Assembly: GCF_900168195.1 (NCBI RefSeq)
Contig: NZ_FUYX01000009.1
Span: forward strand, 1 to 64,000
Origin: Allobosea thiooxidans
GTDB taxonomy: Bacteria > Pseudomonadota > Alphaproteobacteria > Rhizobiales > Beijerinckiaceae
Direction of reading: 5' to 3'
Length of the DNA: 64,000 nt
In this document: positions 44,463 to 52,880 of the stretch, in pieces
Layout of the letters: each line of letters begins with the position of its first letter
Position numbering within the stretch: position 1 is the stretch's first letter
Position numbers and translations under genes: made by a program
The notes under the pieces: generated by a model
Databases searched by the model: none
Told to the model about the DNA's origin: nothing
What the model saw: only the letters and a program-made list of their open reading frames with translations

Positions 44463-45785
44463 ATGTCCGACACCGCCGCCGCCCATACTCCGCATCCGAT
44501 CGAGCTTTCCGACGCGAAGCGCCGCATCAAGGCGATCTTCATCGGCTCCGTCGGCAATCTGGTGGAGTGGTACGATTTCTACGCCTACACCGCCTTCGCC
44601 CTCTATTTCGCCCCCCACTTCTTTCCCTCGCACGATCCCGTCGTGCAGCAGCTCAATGCCGCGACGCTGTTCGCGGCCGGCTTCATCGTGCGTCCGGTCG
44701 GCGGCTGGCTCTTCGGCCAATTGGCAGACCGGTATGGCCGGCGCCTGTCGCTGATGGTGTCGGTGCTGATGATGTGCTTCGGCTCGCTGATCATCGCCTT
44801 CACGCCGACCTATGAGACGATCGGCTTCGCCGCCCCGGCGCTGCTGGCACTGGCGCGGATCATCGAGGGCCTGAGCCTCGGCGGCGAATACGGGGCGAGC
44901 GCGACCTACCTCACCGAAATCGCCGATCCGGAGCATCGCGGCTTCTATTCGAGCTTCCAGTACGTGACGCTGATCGGCGGCCAGCTCACCGCCATCCTGG
45001 TCCTGCTGCTGCTCCAGAACGTCTTCCTGACGCATGAGCAGCTCGTCGCCTGGGGCTGGCGCATTCCCTTCGTCATCGGGGCCCTGCTCGCCATCACCGC
45101 CATGTTCATGCGGCGGCATATGCAGGAGACCGAGGCCTTCGAGGCGGCAAAGGGCACGATGAAGCGCGAGAGCTCGCTGAAGGGCCTGCTGCGCTATCCG
45201 CGCGAGGTCGCGATCGTGGTCGGCCTCACCGCCGGCGGCACCGCGGCCTTCTACACCTTCACCACCTATATGCAGACCTTCGTGAAGCAGACAGTCGGGC
45301 TTTCCGACATCGTCACGACCTATGTCATCGCCGGCTCGCTGATCTTCGCCTCGATCCTGCAGCCGATCTACGGGCTGATCTCCGACAAGATCGGCCGCAA
45401 GCCCGTCCTGATGTTCTTCGGCATCGCCGGCACGCTGCTCACCGTGCCGATCCTGACCACGCTCGCCGGGACGAAATCGGCCTGGATGGCGTTCCTGCTG
45501 ATCTGCGGCGCCTGGATCTTCACCGCCGGCTACACCTCGATCAACGCGGTCGTGAAGGCCGAGCTGTTCCCGACCGCGGTCCGGGCGACCGGCGTCGCCG
45601 TACCCTATGCCGTGACGGTCTCGATCTTCGGCGGCACGGCGCCGGCGATCGCGCTGTTCTTCAAGCAGCAGGGCCACGAGCAGTGGTTCTTCTACTACCT
45701 CGCCGGCATGATCTTCATCTCGTTCCTGGTCTATGCGCTCATGCGCGACACCAAGCACGCCTCGGCGATGAACCGGCACGAGTGA
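44463..45785 (+). CDS. MFS permease, MHS family (KgtP/ShiA-like)
   Basis: Transporters of this group take up 2-oxoglutarate, shikimate, proline/betaine or similar acids with protons. The 440-residue protein has IGSVGNLVEWYDFYAYTAF, the family start, RPVGGWLFGQLADRYGRR (the MFS A motif), EGLSLGGEYGASATYLTE, and the second-half motif GLISDKIGRKPVL. Twelve hydrophobic segments are visible. The sequence order near SLGGEYG fits the alpha-ketoglutarate permease branch best, but the substrate is not certain. Confidence 0.87.
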   Translation: MSDTAAAHTPHPIELSDAKRRIKAIFIGSVGNLVEWYDFYAYTAFALYFAPHFFPSHDPVVQQLNAATLFAAGFIVRPVGGWLFGQLADRYGRRLSLMVSVLMMCFGSLIIAFTPTYETIGFAAPALLALARIIEGLSLGGEYGASATYLTEIADPEHRGFYSSFQYVTLIGGQLTAILVLLLLQNVFLTHEQLVAWGWRIPFVIGALLAITAMFMRRHMQETEAFEAAKGTMKRESSLKGLLRYPREVAIVVGLTAGGTAAFYTFTTYMQTFVKQTVGLSDIVTTYVIAGSLIFASILQPIYGLISDKIGRKPVLMFFGIAGTLLTVPILTTLAGTKSAWMAFLLICGAWIFTAGYTSINAVVKAELFPTAVRATGVAVPYAVTVSIFGGTAPAIALFFKQQGHEQWFFYYLAGMIFISFLVYALMRDTKHASAMNRHE

Positions 45786-45802
45786 GGGCACGGCTTCCTC
45801 TC

Positions 45803-45893
45803 GTCATGGCCGGGCTTGTCCCGGCCATCCACGTCTGCCTTCATCGAGACCCGTGTTCAGGACGTGGATGCTCGCCACAAGGGCGAGCATGAC
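45803..45893. repeat. Dispersed intergenic palindromic repeat, family A copy 2
   Basis: Arms ATGGCCGGGcttgtCCCGGCCAT, CATCCACGTC...GACGTGGATG and TGCTCGCCacaaGGGCGAGCA follow in order. Copy 1 at 27645-27732 has the same order and spacing with compensating changes in the first stem. It lies between the convergent permease and gltX. Confidence 0.78.
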
Positions 45894-45906
45894 GGTGTGC
45901 GCATCT

Positions 45907-47247
45907 TCAGGCGCTCTCGCCGGCCAGCCGCTTCAGCGCCTTGTCGCGCCCGATGAGCGGCAGCAGCGCCGCCAGCTCCGGGCCGTGATCCAGCCCCGTC
46001 AGGGCCTGGCGCAGCGGCATGAACAGCGCCTTGCCCTTGGTTCCGGTCGCCGCCGCGACGGCCTGCGTCCAGTTCTTCCAGGTCGTGGCGTCGAAAGGCT
46101 CCGGAGGCAGCAGGTCGGCCGCCGTAGCGGCGAAGGATACGTCCGCGATCACCGGCGCGGCCGGTCCCTGAACGACCTGCCACCACAGCGCCGCCTCATC
46201 CAGCCTCGCAAGGTTGCCGCGCACCGCCAGCCAGAACGCCTCGCCACCGCCCACGCCCAGCGCCGCCAGCCGGTCGGCGACCGCCTCGAACGGGAAATGA
46301 TGGAGGGTGCGGGCGCTCAGCGTCTCCAGCTCATGCTCGTCGAATTTGGCCGGCGCCCGCGAGACATGGGCAAGCTCGACCAGCCCGGCGAGCTCGTCGA
46401 GGCTCGAGACGGGGCGCACGGCATCGGAGGTGCCGACGAGCGTCGCCAGCGCCGCGACCGCGAGCGGCTCGACGCCGCTCTCGCGCAGGCCGCGCAGCGA
46501 GAGATGCCCGAGGCGCTTGGAGAGTCCCTCACCGCTCGCCGTGGTCAGCAAATTGTGGTGGCCGAAGGCCGGCAGGCTCGCGCCCAGCGCCACGAAGATC
46601 TGCGCCTGCACGGCCGTGTTGGTGACGTGATCCTCGCCCCGGATGACATGGGTCACGCCCGTCTCGATGTCGTCGACCACCGAGGGCAGCGTGTAGAGAT
46701 AGCTGCCGTCCTCGCGCACCAGCACCGGGTCCGAGAGCGAGGCGCAATCGACATGGGAGGGGCCGCGAACCAGATCGTCCCAGGTGATCTGGCCGGGCTC
46801 GAGGAGGAAGCGCCAATGGGGCTTGCGCCCCTCCGCCTCGAAGGCCGCCTTCTGCTCGGCCGTGAGCTTGAGCGCGGCCCGGTCGTAGATCGGCGGCAGG
46901 CCGCGGGCGAGCTGGCGCTTGCGGCGCCGGTCGAGTTCGTCGGCCGTCTCGTAGCAGGCATAGAGGCGCCCCGCCCCGCGCAGGCGCTCCGCCGCCGCAT
47001 CGTAGATCGCGAGCCGCTCGGACTGCTTGATGACCAGATCGGGCGCGATGCCGAGCCAGCCGAGATCCTCGGCGATCGCCTCGGCATATTCGGCCTTCGA
47101 GCGCGCGAGATCCGTGTCGTCGTAGCGCAGCAGGAACCGCCCGCCATGGCGGCGGGCAAACAGCCAGTTGAACAACGCCGGCCGGGCATTGCCGATATGG
47201 AGGTAGCCGGTGGGCGACGGCGCGAAGCGAACCAGGGGCGATGTCAT
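45907..47247 (-). CDS. gltX: Glutamyl-tRNA synthetase
   Basis: GluRS charges tRNA-Glu (and often tRNA-Gln in these bacteria, which use the amidotransferase route). From ATG 47247 it has 446 residues: [19 protein letters not shown] with HIGN at 17-20, [14 protein letters not shown], and [12 protein letters not shown] in place of the usual KLSKR. The anticodon-binding domain is present. Alphaproteobacteria commonly have two GluRS; the short length and LSKR loop fit the second type. It closes the chromosomal block before the phage genes. Confidence 0.92.
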   Translation of the reverse strand: MTSPLVRFAPSPTGYLHIGNARPALFNWLFARRHGGRFLLRYDDTDLARSKAEYAEAIAEDLGWLGIAPDLVIKQSERLAIYDAAAERLRGAGRLYACYETADELDRRRKRQLARGLPPIYDRAALKLTAEQKAAFEAEGRKPHWRFLLEPGQITWDDLVRGPSHVDCASLSDPVLVREDGSYLYTLPSVVDDIETGVTHVIRGEDHVTNTAVQAQIFVALGASLPAFGHHNLLTTASGEGLSKRLGHLSLRGLRESGVEPLAVAALATLVGTSDAVRPVSSLDELAGLVELAHVSRAPAKFDEHELETLSARTLHHFPFEAVADRLAALGVGGGEAFWLAVRGNLARLDEAALWWQVVQGPAAPVIADVSFAATAADLLPPEPFDATTWKNWTQAVAAATGTKGKALFMPLRQALTGLDHGPELAALLPLIGRDKALKRLAGESA

Positions 47248-47465
47248 GGCGCGGCTTATCGCGCGTTTGCGGCCGGCCGACAATCGCGTCCTTGACCGCG
47301 TTTCCCCATCGTTAACCGCGTATCAGCGTAGAAGCCGCCAAGCAATTGGCGCTGTTTCACTCGCGTTTGCAGCGTCAACCAGAACGGGCGCGTACGAAGC
47401 GAGAACCGGCAAGAACGCTGAAAACCAGACTCAACCCCTCTCCTTCCCCAACCGGACCTCCTCCC

Positions 47466-48116
47466 ATGGGTGAGCGGGCGCACACTCCGGGGCGGGGGCG
47501 GCCCATCCTGTTCAGCGCGCCGATGGTGCGCGCTCTGCTGGCCGGCACGAAGACGCAGACGCGGCGGGTTTTCGTTCCGCCTGCGCCTTATGCGCCGACC
47601 GATGACATCAGCGTCGGGGTCGCTGTCGGCAGCATTGCGCCGAAGATCAAGGTCGGCGACCGCCTGTGGGTGCGCGAGGCTTGGCGCACAACCGGTTGCG
47701 ATGGCCGATCGGACTATCTGCCTCCGCGCGATCTTCAGCCTCACCCGGCTTGGTACGAGGCTAACGGCACCGCCCCGGCTGGTGAACTAGTCGGCAAGCT
47801 CAGGCCCTCGATGTTCATGCCCCGCTGGGCCTCCCGCCTGACGCTGACCGTCACCGATGCCCGCGTGCAGCGGCTTCAGGATATCAGCGAGGAGGATGCC
47901 GAAGCCGAGGGCTATCCGTCGAAAGAGCAGCGCGCGACCAGCGGTGTTGCCGAGATCCGCGATGCCTATCCGATCGCTTGGTACTCGTGGCTTTGGGAGC
48001 AGATCAACGGCGTCGGCTCATGGGAAGCAAACCCTTGGGTCGCGGCCTACAGCTTCACCGTCGAGCGCCGGAACATCGACGCCCCCGCTACCGCCGCCAA
48101 GACTGGAGGCGAATGA
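47466..48116 (+). CDS. Phage protein with ASCH-like domain
   Basis: From ATG 47466 (MGERAHTPGRGRPILF) the 216-residue protein has ILFSAPMVRALLAGTKTQTRR, KIKVGDRLWVREAW, and ASRLTLTVTDARVQRLQDISEEDAEAEGY. This pattern belongs to phage proteins related to ASCH/PUA-like RNA- or nucleotide-binding domains, often called morphogenetic protein in phage annotation. It is the first phage-type gene after gltX. Its stop overlaps a following ATG, but that small frame is interrupted by the TnpB element. Confidence 0.7.
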   Translation: MGERAHTPGRGRPILFSAPMVRALLAGTKTQTRRVFVPPAPYAPTDDISVGVAVGSIAPKIKVGDRLWVREAWRTTGCDGRSDYLPPRDLQPHPAWYEANGTAPAGELVGKLRPSMFMPRWASRLTLTVTDARVQRLQDISEEDAEAEGYPSKEQRATSGVAEIRDAYPIAWYSWLWEQINGVGSWEANPWVAAYSFTVERRNIDAPATAAKTGGE

Positions 48117-48137
48117 TGGGGGAGAGACGGACCAAAC

Positions 48138-48190
48138 GGACCGTGCCTGAGACTGGGTTAACATCCTCCCCCGGCTTCAGCCTGGGGATT
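48138..48190 (-). ncRNA. 3' end of the TnpB omega RNA with guide segment
   Basis: On the minus strand the element ends with a hairpin (CCCCaGGCT/AGCCgGGGG, 48168-48187) and the terminus gaggatgttaa at about 48158, the usual end of IS605-type omega RNA scaffolds. The flanking 20 nt (48157 down to 48138) would serve as guide. The scaffold overlaps the 3' part of tnpB. Confidence 0.6.
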
Positions 48191-49402
48191 TTCGGGGAGA
48201 GGAAACTCCCTTCCAGTTCGCACTTCGCCGGGGGGCTTATGCCCTTCCTCCATGCGCATAGACGCCGTGTTCCGGCGCAGAATATTGATCGCAGCGTTAT
48301 GGTCGGCATGGGCGCGGAATCCGCAATGCTGACAGACAAAGGCCGCTTGGCTTTCGCGGCTCTGACTCTCCACGGCTCCGCATTCCGAACATGTCTGCGA
48401 GGTGAAGGCGGGGGAGACCTTCAGAAGGCGTCCCCCGCGTTCGTCGAGCTTGTAGGCGAGGATGGTTTCGAAACCGAACCAACCCTGGTTAAGGATGGAG
48501 CGGTTGAGCCCGCTTTTCTGCCGAACCATGCGGCCCGGCTCCTCGATCGTTCCTCGTGCCGAGGCGGTCATATTGCGGATGTTCAGGTCTTCGAGAACTA
48601 CGCAGCCGAAGCTCCTGCTGATGTCGAGTGCGGCCTTGTGCTGCCAGTCGCGACGGATGCGGGCGCGGCGGGCGGCCAGTCTCGCGCAACGTTGAAGCTG
48701 CCGAAGTCTGCGCGCCGATCCTTTCTTTCGACGCGCCAGTGTGCGCTGAGCAACACGCTGTCGCCGCTCGATAGCTTGGAGGCTTGCCGGGACGGACATC
48801 CGTTCACCGGTCGAGAGCGCGAGCGTGTTCGCTACGCCGCGGTCGATGCCGACGGGCGGGCAAGTATTGGCCGGGGCAAAGTGCTCAATTTCGCAGGCGA
48901 AGCTGGCGTGCCAGCCGAGTGCGTCGAGCGAGACGGTAACGTTTTTGACCGCGCCGCGCAGCGGGCGCGTGTCGCGGAATTTCACCCAGCCGATCTTGGG
49001 CAACCGAACAGCCGACCATTTGGCACTGACCTTCTCGACCTCGACTTCCCGCCCCTGAAAACGGAACGCGTCATTGATGCCCTTCTTCCGCGGGGTCGGA
49101 TAGCGAGAACGGCCCCTAAGGAAATTGCTGAAGGCCTTGTCGAGGTCACGCAAGGCCTGCTGCTGGCAGGTTTGTGTGACGGCGGCGATCCAGTCGTATT
49201 CAGCGCGGAGCCGTGTCAGCTCTCGGCATTGGGATGCATAATTGAAATGCCGCCCAGTCTCGCTGTTGTATTGCCGCCACCAGTCGCGACGCTGCTCAAG
49301 GGCGAGATTGTAGACCAATCGGCAGACGCCAGCGAACTGGCGGAACAGAGCCTCCTGTTCGGAGCTGGGAGACAGCTTGTAGCGGAGGCCACGATTGATC
49401 AC
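48158..49402 (-). CDS. tnpB: IS200/IS605-type TnpB, RNA-guided nuclease
   Basis: TnpB cuts DNA next to a short motif, guided by an RNA from the element's right end, and so helps the element persist. The 414 residues have the OrfB N-terminal HTH (FRQFAGVCRLVYNLALEQ), RuvC-I Asp in VGIDRGVANTLAL, RuvC-II Glu in VVLEDLNIRNM, a zinc finger CSECGAVESQSRESQAAFVCQHC and RuvC-III Asp in HADHNAAINILRR. All catalytic residues are present, so it may be active. No tnpA lies nearby, so this is a tnpB-only element. The stop codon lies in the element terminus GGATGTTAAC. Confidence 0.92.
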   Translation of the reverse strand: MINRGLRYKLSPSSEQEALFRQFAGVCRLVYNLALEQRRDWWRQYNSETGRHFNYASQCRELTRLRAEYDWIAAVTQTCQQQALRDLDKAFSNFLRGRSRYPTPRKKGINDAFRFQGREVEVEKVSAKWSAVRLPKIGWVKFRDTRPLRGAVKNVTVSLDALGWHASFACEIEHFAPANTCPPVGIDRGVANTLALSTGERMSVPASLQAIERRQRVAQRTLARRKKGSARRLRQLQRCARLAARRARIRRDWQHKAALDISRSFGCVVLEDLNIRNMTASARGTIEEPGRMVRQKSGLNRSILNQGWFGFETILAYKLDERGGRLLKVSPAFTSQTCSECGAVESQSRESQAAFVCQHCGFRAHADHNAAINILRRNTASMRMEEGHKPPGEVRTGREFPLPENPQAEAGGGC

Positions 49403-49478
49403 TCGCCGATTCTAGCAAGCCTTTCAGAATCTTCAACTTGGCGCAGGGCGACAACCTACCCCCATCAGGAGGTTGGAC

Positions 49479-50249
49479 ATGTTTGATCGTGCCTCATTGG
49501 TCGAGAGGACGGCCCGCGAAAGCGACCCTCAGACCATCGCCAAGCAGGCCGTCCTCGACGCCCTCTCGGCCAAGGACCGCGAGCTGGCGGAGGCGCGGGC
49601 GACCAAGGACGGCGCCTACGCCGAGCGAAACCAGTGTGTTGCGCTGATCGCCAAGTTCGCTTGGGCGCACGGTTGCCGCGTCGGTATCGCGAAGACGGCC
49701 ATCGAAGGATGGGACGAGGCTTGGCACGGCTGCGTCTACATCGACCTGCCGACCGGGCAGGTGTCATGGCACTATCACGATAGCGACGCGCACCTCTTCG
49801 ACTTCCTGGCACCGTATCAGGGCGAATGGGACGGCCACTCGACGCCCGAGAAATACGCTCGCGTCAATGCCGCCTATCCGATCCGGCCAACCGTCCTTGA
49901 AACCGAACTGGCGGAGGCGCGGGAAGAAATCGAGAGGCTGAAGGGTCTTCTGAATGCGAACGGCAAGCCGCGCTTCAATGAAGCGATGCGCCGTCTCGAA
50001 AAGGCCGAACGCGAGCGCGACGAAGCCATGGCCGCGCTGCGGGAGAAGGAGGAGGCGCATCTGTCAGGGCTCGCGTCGGACATCGCTCGCGAGATTGAAG
50101 CGCACGACCTGTTCGATTGCCCGGAGGGAACGACCTACGTCCGCGCCGCGCAAGCTATCGCTGACCGCTTAGTCGAGCGGTTCGGCCGCGCCATCTCCGT
50201 CCCACCTGTTTCCGGCTCGCGTGAACAGCGCGGGAACGAGGAGGGGTGA
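49479..50249 (+). CDS. Phage hypothetical protein with coiled coil
   Basis: The 256-residue product begins at ATG 49479 after AGGAGG. An N-terminal helix (AKQAVLDALSAKDRELAEARATKD) leads to a compact middle (AWAHGCRVGIAKTAIEGWDEAWHGCVYIDLPTGQVSWHYHDSD), which looks like a small folded domain in its own right, and then a long coiled coil (AEAREEIERLKGLL to ERERDEAMAALREKEEA). The middle has the tone of an enzyme or binding domain of phage genes of unknown role. It is the first gene after the TnpB element. Confidence 0.6.
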   Translation: MFDRASLVERTARESDPQTIAKQAVLDALSAKDRELAEARATKDGAYAERNQCVALIAKFAWAHGCRVGIAKTAIEGWDEAWHGCVYIDLPTGQVSWHYHDSDAHLFDFLAPYQGEWDGHSTPEKYARVNAAYPIRPTVLETELAEAREEIERLKGLLNANGKPRFNEAMRRLEKAERERDEAMAALREKEEAHLSGLASDIAREIEAHDLFDCPEGTTYVRAAQAIADRLVERFGRAISVPPVSGSREQRGNEEG

Positions 50250-50251
50250 GG

Positions 50252-50470
50252 ATGGCTGACATCCCAGCCGAAGACCTCAAAGTCGAGGCGTGGCCTTACG
50301 GGAAGAGCCCCGGCGGCCAGCGGTGCGGCACGCATCCTGGCGTGAGGGTCACGCACATTCCGACCAACACCACCGCGACCGTCGAGTGCGCCGGTTCGCA
50401 GTTCCGCAACAAGGAGATCGCGCTGGAGATGATCCTGGCGGCGGTCACGCACCTGAGGTTCCGCCCATGA
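50252..50470 (+). CDS. Peptide chain release factor-like GGQ-domain protein
   Basis: The 72-residue product (ATG 50252, MADIPAEDLKVEAWPYGK) carries SPGGQRCGTHPGVRVTHIPT, followed by TATVECAGSQFRNKEIALEMI. These match the RF-1-type catalytic domain: GGQ loop, RITHIPTG and SQHKNRxKAL segments of release factors and ArfB. The domain alone, without codon-recognition or ArfB tail, could act on stalled ribosomes or have lost this function. It overlaps the next gene by 4 bp (ATGA). Confidence 0.7.
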   Translation: MADIPAEDLKVEAWPYGKSPGGQRCGTHPGVRVTHIPTNTTATVECAGSQFRNKEIALEMILAAVTHLRFRP

Positions 50471-51522
50471 CGTCTCCCAACCCGGCGCGCGATGGCTGGA
50501 AGCTGGTGCCCGTCGAGGCGACGCTTGACATGCAGCACGCCTATTTCGACGAGATCGACCGCAACATGAAGCGCGTCGAGACTGACGCTACGTTTGGCCG
50601 ATACAGCAACCACCGTCTGGCCTATGCAAAAATGCTCGCCGCTGCTCCCGCCGCCAAGCCCCCTGCGAGCGGGGTGGATGCGGTGGCGGTGAAGGCCATC
50701 GCTTGGCTCCGCGCCCGAAGTGAAAACATCTCCTACAAGGCGACCGTCCGCGACATCGACGAAGCAATTGCAGCTGTTTCCCTCTCCCCGGCCGCGACGA
50801 GCGGGTCGGAGGCTGGGGGCGAGATGCGAGCGCAGATCACGCCATTCTCAAGCGTCGTGGGGCAGTCTGTCTTGCTGACCGATGAGACTGGCGCGGCGCT
50901 GGCGCAGCTCAGCATCTCCATTCCCGACCCGAACAAGCCTTATCGCGAAACGGCGGAGGAGATCGCCCGCGTCATCGAACTGGCGATCAACCAGCCGCCA
51001 TCGGAGGAGGTTAAGCGCCTGCGAGTTCGTCTGGGCGATCTGATGATTGAGGACGCCAAGCGGATGGCAGCCCTCGCCAAGCCCGCCTCCTCGCCTGCGG
51101 GCGGGGATGTGGACGATCTGCGCAGGTCGCTCGACCAACTCATCAGCTACTGCAAGCCGGTCTCTGAGGCCCACGTCCAACGGGTCTCGAAATGCATCGA
51201 TCGCATTTGTGCCCTGTCTCCGCCCACCTCTGCCGCTGAGCCGGTGGCGTGGATCGCGAACTGCTGCCATTGCGGGCGGATCGTCGATACCCGCGAGGAG
51301 AAGGAAGGCGGCGACAAGTTCGGCTGCGAGCTGACCGATGGGCGCTGGACCTGCTCGCCGGAATGCTGGGATGCCGTCGTTGAACCCGACGCCACCCCAC
51401 CCGCTCCCGCTGCGGTGGACGGGCAGAGGGTGAAGGCTCCGCTGGACGCAGAAGACGAGATGGACCCCGCTGGCCGCATCCGCGCCTGTCTCGCCACCGA
51501 TAAGGAGGGGGGCGATGTCTGA
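50467..51522 (+). CDS. Phage hypothetical protein with zinc-finger-like segment
   Basis: The 351-residue product starts at ATG 50467, overlapping the previous stop. It opens DGWKLVPVEATLDMQHAYFDEID, a phrase common in phage proteins of unknown role, then has repeated low-complexity linkers (AATSGSEAGGE). Near residue 265 it has WIANCCHCGRIVDTREEKEGGDKFGCELTDGRWTCSPECWDAV, with CxxC and a second Cys pair, suggesting zinc. The mosaic of short domains is unusual and may reflect fusion of small phage genes. Confidence 0.55.
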   Translation: MTSPNPARDGWKLVPVEATLDMQHAYFDEIDRNMKRVETDATFGRYSNHRLAYAKMLAAAPAAKPPASGVDAVAVKAIAWLRARSENISYKATVRDIDEAIAAVSLSPAATSGSEAGGEMRAQITPFSSVVGQSVLLTDETGAALAQLSISIPDPNKPYRETAEEIARVIELAINQPPSEEVKRLRVRLGDLMIEDAKRMAALAKPASSPAGGDVDDLRRSLDQLISYCKPVSEAHVQRVSKCIDRICALSPPTSAAEPVAWIANCCHCGRIVDTREEKEGGDKFGCELTDGRWTCSPECWDAVVEPDATPPAPAAVDGQRVKAPLDAEDEMDPAGRIRACLATDKEGGDV

Positions 51523-51781
51523 CCTCGCGAAGTTCGACGAGGCCGTGCTTGCTGCCATCAGCAAGGCACCGGGCCGGGCCACCTACGTCCTGCGCAACAT
51601 GATGACTTGGCCAAACGATCACTGGAAGGTCGGCTTTTGGCCGGCGCTCGAAACGTCCGCGGTCCTCCGTGCCTGTCGCCGCCTCCAAAAACGCGGGCTG
51701 ATCGAGGAATCCCCAACTGCCTATGCCGTCATGAAGTGCTGGCGTCCGACCCACCCCCGCCAGGAGAGCGGCCATGGCTGA
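51515..51781 (+). CDS. Small HTH-like phage protein
   Basis: The 88-residue product overlaps the previous gene by 8 bp. AVLAAISKAPGRATYVLRNMM and TSAVLRACRRLQKRGLIEES form a winged-helix-like pattern. It may be a small transcription factor, but no family can be named. It is part of the dense plus-strand row of early genes. Confidence 0.55.
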   Translation: MSDLAKFDEAVLAAISKAPGRATYVLRNMMTWPNDHWKVGFWPALETSAVLRACRRLQKRGLIEESPTAYAVMKCWRPTHPRQESGHG

Positions 51782-52118
51782 GAAGATGAAACTCCCGGAC
51801 TTTGACCGAATGCTGTACGGCGGGCTCACATTTCTTCGTCAGCCGGATAGCCTGCTGATGACCGACGCGATGCGCGGAAAGCTGCAGGCCGCTGCAGAAC
51901 CGATTCTGGTCAGCAAGTCTGAGGAAGCCGCATTTCGATACGCGGGAATGGAAATCCTCGCCTACCCGGTTGGCACCGTTGTTCTGCACAAGCGGACAGG
52001 CCAGAAGATGGTCATTGAAGAGAATTCGGTGCTGACCGCCATCCGAGAAGATGTCGTGATCGCGTTGCCCGAAAGCCGCGCCGCCCTTCAACAGGAGCCC
52101 CGACATGACCGCGATTGA
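51774..52118 (+). CDS. Phage hypothetical protein
   Basis: The 114-residue product overlaps its upstream neighbour by 8 bp. It contains EILAYPVGTVVLHKRTGQKMVIEENSVL, a beta-rich stretch that resembles a small SH3-like barrel. The start ATG 51774 suits the overlap. Function unknown. Confidence 0.5.
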   Translation: MAEKMKLPDFDRMLYGGLTFLRQPDSLLMTDAMRGKLQAAAEPILVSKSEEAAFRYAGMEILAYPVGTVVLHKRTGQKMVIEENSVLTAIREDVVIALPESRAALQQEPRHDRD

Positions 52119-52419
52119 TGAGAGGGCGCTGGCGGCGGCTTTCGATATCCTCTGGCCAGCTCAGGAGTGGAACGGCGAGGAGCGCGTTTGCAGGGCGGCT
52201 ACACGCGCTACCATAACCGCCTACCTCCAAGCCCTCCGCCCCGGCTCTACCGGAGAGACGGAGGGGTGGGTGCTTGTGCCGAAGGAGCCGACGATGAAGA
52301 TGCTCGAATCCGGCATGGCTGCAATGAGGGTAGCACTATCCGACGGCCTGCCGCGCGATCAACGTCAGGCGGCCGGCTACCGCGCCATGCTCGCTGCGGC
52401 GGGAGGGCGCGATGAGTGA
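52105..52419 (+). CDS. Phage hypothetical protein
   Basis: The 104-residue product overlaps the previous gene by 14 bp. It contains WVLVPKEPTMKMLESGMAAMRVAL, a phrase related to WKLVPVEAT at the start of the 50467 protein and frequent in short phage proteins. The rest is helical. Function unknown. Confidence 0.5.
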   Translation: MTAIDERALAAAFDILWPAQEWNGEERVCRAATRATITAYLQALRPGSTGETEGWVLVPKEPTMKMLESGMAAMRVALSDGLPRDQRQAAGYRAMLAAAGGRDE

Positions 52420-52666
52420 CTGGGCTCAGATCAGAAGCGCTCCGAAAGACGGGCGAGATATCGAGGTCCTGACATCAGGCGGCTTTGAGATGAAAGCCCG
52501 TTGGGAAAGCCGCGGCTTCATCAACGAAGCTGGCGAGGATTGCGGGGCCTGGGTCGCCAGTGAGGAGGGCAAGCACCCGCCATGCTGGTCCGAAGGTGCC
52601 TGCTGGGAATCCAATGAGGACGAAATGCCCTCAGACCCGCCTATCATGTGGAGGCCCTCCCCATGA
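52412..52666 (+). CDS. Phage hypothetical protein
   Basis: The 84-residue product overlaps the previous gene by 8 bp. It reads DWAQIRSAPKDGRDIEVLTSGGFEMKARWES and ends DPPIMWRPSP, a motif that recurs in small phage and prophage proteins (a single beta-sheet domain with conserved Trp). Its 3' end overlaps the first twin peptide by 4 bp. Function unknown. Confidence 0.6.
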   Translation: MSDWAQIRSAPKDGRDIEVLTSGGFEMKARWESRGFINEAGEDCGAWVASEEGKHPPCWSEGACWESNEDEMPSDPPIMWRPSP

Positions 52667-52755
52667 CCCGCCCCACCGGCTTCACCATAGCGACCACCTT
52701 CCTCGCGCTTCTCGCTATGGCTGCATGGGGATGGTGGAGCGGGGAATGGCGGTAG
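52663..52755 (+). CDS. 30-residue single-TM peptide, first of a tandem pair
   Basis: The peptide starts MTRPTGFTIATTFLALLA and ends GWWSGEWR. One hydrophobic span reaches over most of its length. It overlaps the previous stop by 4 bp (ATGA) and ends 1 bp before the next start. Its C-terminal pattern GWxxGxWR is shared with the next peptide. Confidence 0.5.
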   Translation: MTRPTGFTIATTFLALLAMAAWGWWSGEWR

Positions 52756-52756
52756 G

Positions 52757-52849
52757 ATGCGCGTACACCCGACCCTCATCCTGACAGCCGCCATGATGGC
52801 GCTAGGATTCGTGCTGATCTACGGGTGGCTGACAGGGGCTTGGCGCTAG
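52757..52849 (+). CDS. 30-residue single-TM peptide, second of a tandem pair
   Basis: The peptide starts MRVHPTLILTAAMMALGF and ends GWLTGAWR. Same length, same topology and same GWxxGxWR end as its neighbour, which suggests duplication. The pair could be small holin- or spanin-type membrane peptides, or membrane signals; no family is known to me. Confidence 0.5.
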   Translation: MRVHPTLILTAAMMALGFVLIYGWLTGAWR

Positions 52850-52880
52850 GTCCAAGCTCCGTTTCAAAGCATGACGGCTG

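Noticed and set aside
44415..45791. Long minus-strand ORF opposite the MHS permease
   Set aside because: Rich in Asp, Gly, His and Arg without any domain; the plus strand encodes a complete twelve-span permease. It is a typical antisense shadow of GC-rich DNA.
47978..49486. 502-codon plus-strand ORF over the tnpB gene
   Set aside because: The minus strand encodes TnpB with all catalytic motifs. The plus frame has no recognisable domain.
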